Of a stretch of 64,000 nt of DNA, positions 54,601 to 62,815 are shown in pieces (within the stretch, counting starts at the first letter, position 1; each line of letters opens with the position of its first letter). The stretch spans positions 186,001 to 250,000 of the forward strand of contig NZ_LR734808.1 in assembly GCF_902506655.1 (NCBI RefSeq), read 5' to 3'. Made by a program: the position numbers and the translations under genes. The notes beneath the pieces are model-generated. The model did no database searches and had not been told where the DNA came from. It worked only from the letters and a program-made list of their open reading frames with translations. The DNA comes from Marinoscillum sp. 108 (GTDB lineage: Bacteria; Bacteroidota; Bacteroidia; Cytophagales; Cyclobacteriaceae).

Positions 54601-55413
54601 TTATAATTCGTAATACTCATTTAAGGTAATGTCGGTTCCATGAGTGAGCTGCTTTAATTCACTAAGAATATAGTATCTGTGCATAAATCCACACAGTACA
54701 ACGATCTTTTTTCCTTCACTCTGCTCAGAAATGACCATAATGTTTTTTGCCATGGTCTGGTTTCTTAAATCCCAAAAATCAGCCCAAAGCTGATAACCAT
54801 CGCGGTAGCTGATTCTTTCACCATTTGGTTTTATCAAAAACCTGCTGTCAAACTCGTCTCGTACATTAGTGATTTTTGGAATCATCTCATATTGGTAATA
54901 TTGGCGTCTTTCGCAAAGACTGTCTGTGGTTGGGTTGTTGAAATTTTCAGGAGATTTAGCGGCTAGGATTTTTAACGGTTCCAAAGTCTCCTTGTAAGTT
55001 TTGAAAATTTCAGTTTCTGCTGTGGTTAATAAACCTACGTGATATAAGCTGTCGACCAATCGGAGGGTCAAGCCATCTGTAGGCCGCATTCCTTTGTCTA
55101 TTCTATACTGATTTCGGTCTTCAAATTCGTACGGTCTCAACTGTGTGTCAGGGTAATACTCCTGGTACTTTTTGGATGCTAAAAGCTCATTTTCTTTCGC
55201 TTCCTTCAGCCTGAAATCAGCAGTGAATTTGTTAGAATCTAATTCTAACAATATGAAGTCGGGCTTTACTTCTTCCAGTATCTTGAAGAGGATTTCTGAG
55301 TTAAAATTGGCTTCAGGTTGATGTAGAGTACCAATAACGATGATTTCAGTTGTTTCCTTCGTTTTACAGGAGAGTATTGCTAATGTCAGGAAGGTTATGA
55401 TTGTTCTATTCAT
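54601..55413 (-). CDS. TraB/TIKI-like lipoprotein
   Basis: A 270-residue lipoprotein. The signal TFLTLAILSC places the lipid Cys at residue 16. The fold motifs of the TIKI/TraB/GumN superfamily are visible: IVIGTLHQPE (GxxH), FILLELDSNKF (conserved Glu), and VLCGFMHRYYIL (second GxxH near the end). Metazoan TIKI proteins are membrane metalloproteases; bacterial members are poorly known. It might act on periplasmic peptides. Alone on the minus strand with its own promoter-like element. Confidence 0.75.
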   Translation of the reverse strand: MNRTIITFLTLAILSCKTKETTEIIVIGTLHQPEANFNSEILFKILEEVKPDFILLELDSNKFTADFRLKEAKENELLASKKYQEYYPDTQLRPYEFEDRNQYRIDKGMRPTDGLTLRLVDSLYHVGLLTTAETEIFKTYKETLEPLKILAAKSPENFNNPTTDSLCERRQYYQYEMIPKITNVRDEFDSRFLIKPNGERISYRDGYQLWADFWDLRNQTMAKNIMVISEQSEGKKIVVLCGFMHRYYILSELKQLTHGTDITLNEYYEL

Positions 55414-55442
55414 TGTATCGTTTGTATATTATGGAGTTGGGG

Positions 55443-55469
55443 TAAAAGTAAATGTCTTTGACTCGCCAA
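55443..55469 (-). promoter_or_regulatory. Candidate promoter of the TraB-like lipoprotein gene
   Basis: On the minus strand TTG (complement of 55467-55469) is followed 16 bases later by TACTTTTA (complement of 55443-55450), which matches seven of eight positions of TAnnTTTG. It lies 30 bases before the start. Pattern evidence only. Confidence 0.35.
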
Positions 55470-55632
55470 TGATGTCATGAAGAGCCTTATGTTGCAGAAT
55501 TATTTTCGTTGAGCTATTTTTTAGCCGTTTGTGGAAAAAAAATCTGAGAACGAAATGTTGATTTTTGATTCTTCTGATAGTGAAAACTGCCATTTTCTCA
55601 AACCAAATAAGAATCACCCTGGCCCCCAGAGA

Positions 55633-56787
55633 TCAACCAACCACTCCAGAGCCCTTAGCTTTAATTTTAAAGAAAAACCGGGAAACGGGGATCATCCCCA
55701 GCCCCATGACGAGCAGGAAGAGGAAGGCGTACCGCAGGGTGAAGGCATGGGCCAGGTAACCAATGATGGGTGGCCCTATGAGCATGCCTGAGGTGGAGTA
55801 AGTGGAGATGATGGCCACGGCAATGCCGGGGGAATATTTTTTGGATTCTCCTGCTTGAAGCAAAGCCATGGGGATGATGGGGGCAGCTCCGAAACCGATC
55901 AGCGAAAAACCAATCAGCGCCGGATAAAAGCTGGGGAACACCACGGCTACACCAATACCACTGGCAATGAATAGCGCACAAACGACAAAGGTCTTTTGGA
56001 TGCCGATCCAATGGATTACCCAGTCGGAAGTGAATCGGGAGAGGGTCATACAGATCATAAAGAGGAGGAAACCAAAAGTGAAGACCTCTGCATGCACCAC
56101 TTCGCGGAAGTAGATGCCACTCCAGTCAAACATGCCTCCTTCGCAGATGGCCGCAAAAAGGATGAGCACGCCCAAGGCCATGATATAAGGATCTGGATTG
56201 CGCAGAATGAGTTTATTGCCGGTGGTGGCACGGTCATTTCTGAGCACATGACGAAACGCCACATATCCTGCCGGGATGGCTATGAGTGTGAAAACAAGAA
56301 AATGAATGGGCATACTCACATCTCCATAGATCATGAGTGTAGTGAAGCCTACCCCGGTAATTCCCCCCATGCTCCAGAGGGCATGGAAAGACCCGTTGAT
56401 TTTTTTGTCGTAAGACTTCTGAAGGGTGATGGCCTGAGTATTCATGGAGACATTGATGATTCGCATGAAGAAAGCCACCAGAAATATGGTCACCACCAGA
56501 TAGGCCGTACTGTCCACAAAACTGATGGAGAACAGCGAGACTGCATAGCAGAGGAAAGCCGCAAACATGGGCCCTCTGGTAGCGTATCTTGATACCAGAA
56601 ATCCGGAAAGGGGCAGTCCGAGCAGTGAACTTAAAGGCATCACTAGTAGGATAGAGCCCAGCTCTGCTTCATTGAGCCCCAGGGCTTCTTTGATGGTGGG
56701 GATGCGAGAGGTCCAGGTGGCAAAGCCGAATCCTGAAAGAAAGAAATAAGTACTGAGTGCTATTCGCTGTTTTACTTTTAGCTCCAC
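55633..56787 (-). CDS. MFS transporter
   Basis: A 384-residue membrane protein with about 12 helices of the major facilitator superfamily. The loop 2-3 motif appears near SGFLVSRYATRGP and the N-terminus reads FFLSGFGFATWTSRIPTIK, which resembles the bacterial YbjJ-like transporters. Substrate unknown. The short C-terminal tail is cytoplasmic. The 170-bp gap upstream has no recognised feature. Confidence 0.9.
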   Translation of the reverse strand: MELKVKQRIALSTYFFLSGFGFATWTSRIPTIKEALGLNEAELGSILLVMPLSSLLGLPLSGFLVSRYATRGPMFAAFLCYAVSLFSISFVDSTAYLVVTIFLVAFFMRIINVSMNTQAITLQKSYDKKINGSFHALWSMGGITGVGFTTLMIYGDVSMPIHFLVFTLIAIPAGYVAFRHVLRNDRATTGNKLILRNPDPYIMALGVLILFAAICEGGMFDWSGIYFREVVHAEVFTFGFLLFMICMTLSRFTSDWVIHWIGIQKTFVVCALFIASGIGVAVVFPSFYPALIGFSLIGFGAAPIIPMALLQAGESKKYSPGIAVAIISTYSTSGMLIGPPIIGYLAHAFTLRYAFLFLLVMGLGMIPVSRFFFKIKAKGSGVVG

Positions 56788-56956
56788 CTGGTTGTAATTT
56801 CAGCAAAGATATCTCATGTTTCAGGAGTATTTGTCAATAAATCCGGTGATTTGTTAGAATACTTCCTGTTGATGTGGTCCGGCAACCTCAGAGGACTCAC
56901 CATGTGCGCGTGCGGTTTGTAGGTCAAATTTCACCAAATCTCAAGGTCAGGAATGA

Positions 56957-57676
56957 TTACACAATGAGTGAAATCAGGTGATTGTAGGCCAGCCCTGTGA
57001 CAATGGCGAGCCCGAAGCTCAGCAGGGTACCGATGAGGATGTATTCTGTGAGCTTCCGGTCCTTTGATTTGGAGAGGTCGCCAAAGCGGAATACAGACTT
57101 TGCGGCAAGCAAAAAACCGATGACTTCCCATTGCTGGAGGATGATGAAACCAAACACAAATAGCCGCTCCAGCATTCCGATGTATTGACCGGCATGGGGC
57201 AGCGAGTCTTCATAGGCATCTTCTTCCAGCGCCCACTTGGTGATGATCACCCGCATGATGATGGAAGAAACTACCGTCACGATGAGAACCCCGATGATAA
57301 GCAGAAGCACTTTTGGTTGGAAAACCGCTTCAGCAGGAATATTGAGTGGTTCATAGTAATTCACCACCAGCATAATGACCGTCACATGGGCTATTTGATC
57401 AGCGAAGAATAGTATTCTTTCATTGAAGCGCTGGTGGAGACTGAGCTTGGTGAGGTCAATGGCCAGGTGAGAGCATACAATCGTGAGAAATCCCAGGAGG
57501 TATTGATGGTCAAACCGGAGAAGAACGGCGAGCACCATGGCGTGTACAAGCGTGTGCCAGTAGAGGTATGGTGAGCGGTGTTTCTTTTGTGTTTTATGTG
57601 CCACCCAGCTGGCTGGTTGGAGTAGAAAGTCCCCAATGATATGGGCAAGTAGGAGTTGTAGACTGAGTGTAATCAT
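56957..57676 (-). CDS. DUF3307-domain membrane protein
   Basis: A 239-residue protein with about five to six helices. The N-terminus LLLAHIIGDFLLQPASWVAHK is the DUF3307 signature; HxxGDF and following HxxH-like residues (YWHTLVHAMV) could bind metal. The remainder is hydrophobic. The start overlaps the SatD stop (ATGA), so the two are made together. This pairing recurs in other Bacteroidota, but the joint function is unknown. Confidence 0.85.
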   Translation of the reverse strand: MITLSLQLLLAHIIGDFLLQPASWVAHKTQKKHRSPYLYWHTLVHAMVLAVLLRFDHQYLLGFLTIVCSHLAIDLTKLSLHQRFNERILFFADQIAHVTVIMLVVNYYEPLNIPAEAVFQPKVLLLIIGVLIVTVVSSIIMRVIITKWALEEDAYEDSLPHAGQYIGMLERLFVFGFIILQQWEVIGFLLAAKSVFRFGDLSKSKDRKLTEYILIGTLLSFGLAIVTGLAYNHLISLIV

Positions 57677-58275
57677 CGGTTGGCGATCAGGTTTCGGTAT
57701 TGCTTTTCCATTTGCATGATTTCATCAAACCCCGCTCTTTTGAGGCTTTCACTGATGGTACTTTGGCTCTTGCCCAGCTTTTTGGCAAGCTCGGTTTGAG
57801 TGAGTTGCGGATTTTCCATGGCTATTTTGATGATGGAGGAAGCGTTGGCAGGCCATCGTTCTATAGTGAGCAGGGCCAGACTAAGGTAGGCATTCACTTC
57901 CTGATCAAGTTCCGGCCATTCACTTCTCAGGGCCAGTGTGCTTTTCTTCAATGAGTCAAAACACTCACCGGAGTGACGGAAGGCACTGCCATTGGACTCT
58001 GAGAGCCTGCTGGCCGAATGTGTCTTTTCACCTAATCCGATCGCCATGCGGGCATCTAAGTCCTTGTATTGTCTGAGACATGCTTTGATGTACAGTGCGG
58101 CAAAGAGTGCTTCCTCGGCTGGCACTTCCAGCTGAAAACTGTCTCCTCTGTAGATTTCCCATGTTTTTGGCGTGGTGCCGTATCGATTCAGGGCGCTTTT
58201 GAGGGCCGTGAGCCATTCGGTGCTTTCGGCTTTGCGTGAGTTGATGATGTCCCCTGTAATAACTCCAGTGATCAT
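57673..58275 (-). CDS. SatD-family protein with C-terminal HTH
   Basis: A 200-residue protein. The first ~110 residues have the family features (TGDIINSRKAE, RGDSFQLEVP, RMAIGLGEK) and resemble a nucleotidyl-cyclase-like or SatD fold. The C-terminal 55 residues hold a helix-turn-helix (LTQTELAKKLGKSQSTISESLKRA), so it may bind DNA. Directly upstream lies an array of three 24-bp dyads spaced 28 bases apart, with a -7-like element between them, strongly suggesting autoregulation. Co-translated with a DUF3307 gene. Confidence 0.85.
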   Translation of the reverse strand: MITGVITGDIINSRKAESTEWLTALKSALNRYGTTPKTWEIYRGDSFQLEVPAEEALFAALYIKACLRQYKDLDARMAIGLGEKTHSASRLSESNGSAFRHSGECFDSLKKSTLALRSEWPELDQEVNAYLSLALLTIERWPANASSIIKIAMENPQLTQTELAKKLGKSQSTISESLKRAGFDEIMQMEKQYRNLIANR

Positions 58276-58295
58276 GGCTAATGTGTTGAAGATGT

Positions 58296-58375
58296 AATAT
58301 CGGTTATAAACCCGATATTTACAAATATCATATAATAACCCGATAATATAGATTATGTAATGATTCTCCGATAAT
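58296..58375. promoter_or_regulatory. Three phased 24-bp dyads upstream of satD-DUF3307
   Basis: Units at 58296-58319, 58324-58347 and 58352-58375, each starting exactly 28 bases from the next. Unit 1 is AATATCGG-N8-CCGATATT (perfect 8-bp arms); unit 2 is AATATCAT-N8-CCGATAAT; unit 3 keeps CCGATAAT only on one side. Identity of units 1 and 2 is 18 of 24. A -7-like GATATTTG (complement of 58322-58329) lies between units 1 and 2. They fill the gap between satD and the DUF1456 gene. Confidence 0.8.
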
Positions 58376-58395
58376 CAGATCAGCAACACTAGTAA

Positions 58396-58872
58396 TCAGG
58401 AAGCTTTGGTGTCCTGCGGTCTGTGCTTGATCTGAAGGCCATGAAGAAAATTTCTAAGAAACTGATCCTTACAGAGGCGGTACTGACTTTGTGTGGGTTT
58501 TCTGAAAATGGCACTGATTTCGTGCTTACTGACTTTAAGCTCTGCCAGCGAGAAGACCTCCAGGATGTCTTCATCTTTCATGTTGAGAGCGATCTTCAGC
58601 TTCCTGAAGATCATGTTGTTATTCAGGCTTTTCTCGGGTTTTGGTTGCTCGCCTTCTTTTTTGCCACGCTTTTTATTGATGAACCCATTTAGGAAAATGG
58701 CCAGTTCTTTATCATAAAGCTGCTTAAAATCGGGATCGTCCTCTTTTTTCAACCAATCACTGATCTGAGCACGGGTCACTTCCGTATCTGCAGCTGCAAA
58801 AATGGAGATCATCTGCGAATCACTAAAATCGAAAGTAAACCGGATCCGTCTTAAAATGTCGTTGTTGTTCAT
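58396..58872 (-). CDS. DUF1456 (YehS-like) family protein
   Basis: A 158-residue protein of unknown function from the ATG at 58872. It has two related helical repeats: NNNDILRRIRFTFDFSD and NNNMIFRKLKIALNMKD, both followed by sequences ending in a short KxxI(S) helix. This internal duplication is typical of DUF1456. It lies immediately upstream of the SatD operator array in the same direction. Confidence 0.88.
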   Translation of the reverse strand: MNNNDILRRIRFTFDFSDSQMISIFAAADTEVTRAQISDWLKKEDDPDFKQLYDKELAIFLNGFINKKRGKKEGEQPKPEKSLNNNMIFRKLKIALNMKDEDILEVFSLAELKVSKHEISAIFRKPTQSQYRLCKDQFLRNFLHGLQIKHRPQDTKAS

Positions 58873-58909
58873 ATAGGCTGACAAATTTAACCCATTATCA
58901 GCGTTTTAC

Positions 58910-59911
58910 TCAATTTGCGGCCAGATGTAATTCTTTTAGGATTTCATAAGACCGAAGCCTGGCTTCCAGGTCATAGATATGTGAGACTACCATCAGCTCA
59001 TCCACTTGTGTGTCGTCCACAAACTTGCTGATGCCAGTACGAATTTCTTCCGGGCCACCCACAAATGAATAAGTCAGAAACTGTTTCATCACCTGGGCGA
59101 TTTCCTGGCTGAGCACAAAAGATGCATCCGGTGGCTGAAGGGGCTTTCGGTCGTTGGTGAGGATACCCAAAAAGATTTTCTGCATGGAGGTGGCAATCAG
59201 TTGGGCTTCTTTCAGGGTATCTGCGGCAGTCACATTCACACAGGCCATGGTGTAGGGTGCGCTGAGCTGAGCCGAAGGGGTAAACTCCTGATGATAAATT
59301 CTAAAAGCATCATGAAGTTGCTGAGGTGCAAAATGACTGGCAAAAGCATAAGGTAATCCGAGGTTGGCCGCAAGGTGGGCACTGTCTGTACTCGAGCCGA
59401 GAATCCAGATGGGGATGTCAATGCCTTCGCCGGGAATGGCTCTGACAGCAGCGTTTTTGTTGTCCGCAGAAAGGTACTGCTGCAACTCCTGTACGGTATC
59501 AGGAAACCGATAGGCGGCTGTGGGGTCTCGCTGCAACGCCCGGGCAGTGGCCTGATCTGAGCCAGGTGCTCTCCCCAGGCCCAGGTCTATTCTACCGGGA
59601 TAAAGAGATGCCAGGGTGCCAAACTGCTCGGCAATAACGAGCGGTGAGTGATTGGGCAGCATGATTCCTCCTGACCCTACCCGAATGGTAGAAGTACCTC
59701 CCGCAATATGGCCAATGAGTACGGAGGTGGCCGCACTGGCTATACTGGCCATGTTGTGATGCTCTGCAAACCAATACCTGAGGTAGCCAAGGGCCTCGGT
59801 CTTTTGCGCCAGGCGCATGCTGTATCTAAAAGAATCTGCCGGGGTATTTCCTTCCAAAATCACCGCTAAATCGAGTACCGAAAGGGGAATATTGCCAAAC
59901 GTTTTTTTCAT
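58910..59911 (-). CDS. LLM-class flavin-dependent oxidoreductase
   Basis: A 333-residue luciferase-like monooxygenase. The start at 59911 gives [18 protein letters not shown], the usual N-terminus; the longer frame adds an unsupported leader. It shows the family segments [36 protein letters not shown] and [19 protein letters not shown], characteristic of the MsnO8/bacterial luciferase-like group. Substrate unknown. Confidence 0.93.
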   Translation of the reverse strand: MKKTFGNIPLSVLDLAVILEGNTPADSFRYSMRLAQKTEALGYLRYWFAEHHNMASIASAATSVLIGHIAGGTSTIRVGSGGIMLPNHSPLVIAEQFGTLASLYPGRIDLGLGRAPGSDQATARALQRDPTAAYRFPDTVQELQQYLSADNKNAAVRAIPGEGIDIPIWILGSSTDSAHLAANLGLPYAFASHFAPQQLHDAFRIYHQEFTPSAQLSAPYTMACVNVTAADTLKEAQLIATSMQKIFLGILTNDRKPLQPPDASFVLSQEIAQVMKQFLTYSFVGGPEEIRTGISKFVDDTQVDELMVVSHIYDLEARLRSYEILKELHLAAN

Positions 59912-59988
59912 ATCAGTGAAAACTACAAATAGCAGGTGCAGATAGTTCATTCAGGACGAAATAGCTTTAATCTTAAAAGGGGAGGGCC

Positions 59989-60825
59989 CTACAAGTCGGC
60001 TGGAAAATTCTGATCCAGAAAATGATAGACGCTATCAAAATGGTCGAACACCTCGAAGTGTCCACCATCAATGGCTACGTGATGGTAGGGGTAGGGAAAG
60101 TTGTTTTTGGCCAGTCGCTCTATAGCGGCAAGGCTCATCGGAGTAGAGGGCCACTGTTCATCGTTTTTGGCGGAGAGTAAGAAAATGGAGCCTTTGATAT
60201 CCTCTACCCTGATCGCGGCTTTTTCAACGGCCTCCGTATCCTTCAGCATAATGCTGAAAGCAGATAAAAGGTCATGTTGTATCGCCGCTGGGACCGCTCC
60301 CCAGGTCATAGGGACAAAAGGAACTTCCTCGCCCTGATAGGTCCATGAAGAAGTGGACGCCATAAATGTATGTGCCGGAAATACACAGTGACTGGGAGCC
60401 ATAGCCACCACACATGAGATATCCTCGAAATGGCTGGCCAAAAGCAGCGCCAATTCTGCACCTTTGGATACACCCAGCAGGGCAATTTTATTGCGGTCTA
60501 TTTTGCGGTGGTTAGCAACTGAGAGGATGGCGTCATGGATGGCATCCAGGGAGATCCGATCCAGTGTACCGGGTGACTGGGCGGTGCCAAAGTAACCAAC
60601 AGCCAAAAAGGCGTATCCTTTAGCAATGAGCTGCTCACGTTTATCCTTTACCCGGTCGCTCGTCCACCCGTTGCCCCCATCACCACCACCAAAGGCAACG
60701 ATCAGCGGTTGATGATCGCCATCACCTAAATAAAGCTGGGTGTCTACCCCGGAGCGGTCAGTGGTGCCATCATTGCAAGTCATCAGGAGCACCAAGGAAA
60801 AGAAGATACTTACTACTTTCATCAT
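59989..60825 (-). CDS. Acyl-CoA thioesterase/BAAT-like alpha/beta hydrolase
   Basis: A 278-residue secreted alpha/beta hydrolase. A probable lipoprotein signal (FFSLVLLMTCNDG, Cys near residue 18) exports it. The nucleophile elbow is GVSKGAE; oxyanion-loop-like FGGGDGGNG precedes it, and a late Asp (KNDEQWPSTP) and His (IDGGHFEVFDH) complete the triad. The C-terminal fold resembles the BAAT/dienelactone hydrolase group. Substrate unknown. Confidence 0.85.
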   Translation of the reverse strand: MMKVVSIFFSLVLLMTCNDGTTDRSGVDTQLYLGDGDHQPLIVAFGGGDGGNGWTSDRVKDKREQLIAKGYAFLAVGYFGTAQSPGTLDRISLDAIHDAILSVANHRKIDRNKIALLGVSKGAELALLLASHFEDISCVVAMAPSHCVFPAHTFMASTSSWTYQGEEVPFVPMTWGAVPAAIQHDLLSAFSIMLKDTEAVEKAAIRVEDIKGSIFLLSAKNDEQWPSTPMSLAAIERLAKNNFPYPYHHVAIDGGHFEVFDHFDSVYHFLDQNFPADL

Positions 60826-60906
60826 TGTTATTTTTGAGTGAAAAATGATGCAAGCATAAGGAGTGAAGGGGTCGTCAGCGCCCCAACCTATAGGTTCGAA
60901 CCTCTT

Positions 60907-62061
60907 TTATCCTTTTTCCTGAAGGCTGGAAGTGAGGGATTTGTAAAAGGCCGAAGGAGTTTGGTGGGTCATTTTTTTGAATACCGTATTGAATGAGGTC
61001 TTGGAGTTGAATCCTGAGTCCAATGCCATAGCCAGTAAGGTGAGGTGACTGTTTTTGGGGGCTTCCATCTTTTTGATGACCTCTTTTATTCTGTAGCCAT
61101 TCACAAAGTCGAAAAAGTTTTGCTGCTGAATGTTATTAAGCACCTGAGAAAGGTGATTAACAGAGATGTCCAGCATTTGTGCGAGTTCGGAAGCTTTCAA
61201 TTCACCATTCAGATAGGGCTTCTTTTCTTCCATCAGCGTGAGGAGTTGAGCGTGATAGATGGCAGCCTGACCGTCAGATAACCCCGATCGTTGGTAAGAG
61301 CCGTTTTTCATTTGATCCTCAGTTGTCAGATCCAATGCCGGATTAGCAAAAACAGTAGTTTGTCGGAAGCCATAGTACCCTACTATGAATAGGAATAGCA
61401 CCGTGGCGCCTTGCATCATGATTGGGAGCAGGTCAGTAGAAACCAACCCACCTCCGAGCGAAAGCATGCTAGCGGGTATGAGAAAGAGTGAAATGATCAG
61501 ACAAAGGTAGAAGAGTAAGTATAGCCACCTCAACCGAATGCGGCTCAGATCGGACTCCGATTGCAGGAGCCTTTGTTTGTATTTTTTCAGTAAGAAGTAA
61601 AACCAGACAAGGAACACAGGCTCGATGAGCAGGAAAAGAATGACAAAAAACAGCCACGATAAGGCCAGCTGCCCGTCGATGAACAATAGCCCACTTTTGA
61701 TGGACAAGTCAGCCTGATCAAACACGAGGAAATGGAAATACATGAAGTGAATGACGTAAGCTGCAAATGGCGAAAAGAGTATTGCACTTAGTTTCGGCGT
61801 TAACCTCCTGGAGGTGGTAAGCACGTATACATAAGCAAAAAACAACGGGGCATTGAGCAGGTAGAGTCCTTTGCCCAGTAGCATGAAAGGGCTGGCCTGG
61901 AGAAAGCTTAAGGTCTCCAGATAGAAGTATGCCTGCCAGAAAGTAGCAAAACCAAGATAGAGGATCAGGTGCTTGTCAGGTGTCTGTTTGTTTTTCTTGC
62001 TAAGGGTTACGGTCAGGAGAAGTACCGAGAGCACTATGCCTGCTACAATGAGATACTCCAC
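60907..62061 (-). CDS. Membrane-anchored AraC-family regulator
   Basis: A 384-residue regulator. The first ~235 residues contain seven hydrophobic helices, a 7TM sensor layout known in Bacteroidota AraC proteins. The C-terminal ~110 residues are an AraC double helix-turn-helix (LKASELAQMLDISVNHLSQVL; LALDSGFNSKTSFNTVFKKM). It would sense a signal at the membrane and bind DNA while anchored there. The alpha/beta hydrolase gene lies downstream in the same direction, 81 bases away. Confidence 0.92.
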   Translation of the reverse strand: MEYLIVAGIVLSVLLLTVTLSKKNKQTPDKHLILYLGFATFWQAYFYLETLSFLQASPFMLLGKGLYLLNAPLFFAYVYVLTTSRRLTPKLSAILFSPFAAYVIHFMYFHFLVFDQADLSIKSGLLFIDGQLALSWLFFVILFLLIEPVFLVWFYFLLKKYKQRLLQSESDLSRIRLRWLYLLFYLCLIISLFLIPASMLSLGGGLVSTDLLPIMMQGATVLFLFIVGYYGFRQTTVFANPALDLTTEDQMKNGSYQRSGLSDGQAAIYHAQLLTLMEEKKPYLNGELKASELAQMLDISVNHLSQVLNNIQQQNFFDFVNGYRIKEVIKKMEAPKNSHLTLLAMALDSGFNSKTSFNTVFKKMTHQTPSAFYKSLTSSLQEKG

Positions 62062-62182
62062 TCGATAGTTAGGGTTTTGTCACGGCATGCAAGTTATGAC
62101 AAAAGTGACCATAAAGCCAATGCGAAAATGTCCTGAGCTTGAACTTCAGACCCGGAAGCTTACACGGATATGACCTCAGGAT

Positions 62183-62731
62183 TTACAGTATTCTTATGCC
62201 AAAAAACTGATCGGAAAGGATCAAAATCGAGCTGAAAGTCATCACGATTAAAGTAGTGGCAAGCTGGAATTTCCAACCCAGGTGATGTTTTTTTGAGATT
62301 TTATAGACCAGAAAAAAGAGAATCCCGGTTATGATGATAGGTAGTGTGAACGTTCCTATTCCGAGGAAGGCACTGATTCGGCCCTCGTCGTTGGGGTTGA
62401 TGAAATTCATGATCCCAGCCATCAGGCGCATATAAAAGGCAGTGAATAAAAATGGATACAGGTTTTTGTTCCAATTATCAGATTTGAGCACTACGAAGAT
62501 GGTCAGTGCTTGTATCAAGGTGATGAGTGGACCGGAAGCTGAAATGAGTGTTTTTTGCCAATCTGTTACGCTTTTGCCATCTATAGGAGACGTTCCATTT
62601 AGTCTCATGATGGTTTCGTGACCGAAGGACTCGCTGGTTAGCCAATGTGCAAATTCATGAAGTATCCAGGTGAAAATAACAGCGATCAGTGTAGCCATAA
62701 CATAGGCAACTGAAACTTTTTTATTGGCCAT
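62183..62731 (-). CDS. M50-like membrane metallopeptidase
   Basis: A 182-residue membrane protein from the ATG at 62731, with about five helices. The zinc motif HEFAH is at residues 25-29 inside the first helix. A later SASGPLITL and NPNDEGR, on or near helices, could supply further site residues as in site-2-protease-like (M50) enzymes. The protein is shorter than typical M50 peptidases and lacks PDZ domains. Substrate unknown. Confidence 0.72.
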   Translation of the reverse strand: MANKKVSVAYVMATLIAVIFTWILHEFAHWLTSESFGHETIMRLNGTSPIDGKSVTDWQKTLISASGPLITLIQALTIFVVLKSDNWNKNLYPFLFTAFYMRLMAGIMNFINPNDEGRISAFLGIGTFTLPIIITGILFFLVYKISKKHHLGWKFQLATTLIVMTFSSILILSDQFFGIRIL

Positions 62732-62815
62732 TTTTTTTACTCTAAGTCTAAGGGTTGAAGATATAGATAGTATCTCGCAATCCAAACACCTACTGATGCC
62801 AAACCTCGATTGTTA

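Noticed and set aside
55429-55617. 62-aa minus-strand open frame before the TraB-like lipoprotein
   Set aside because: Too short and of low complexity, no motif or start signal, and it covers the likely promoter region of the lipoprotein gene.
55996-56592. 198-aa plus-strand open frame opposite the MFS gene
   Set aside because: High His/Asp/Glu content is what antisense of a membrane protein gives; no start signal.
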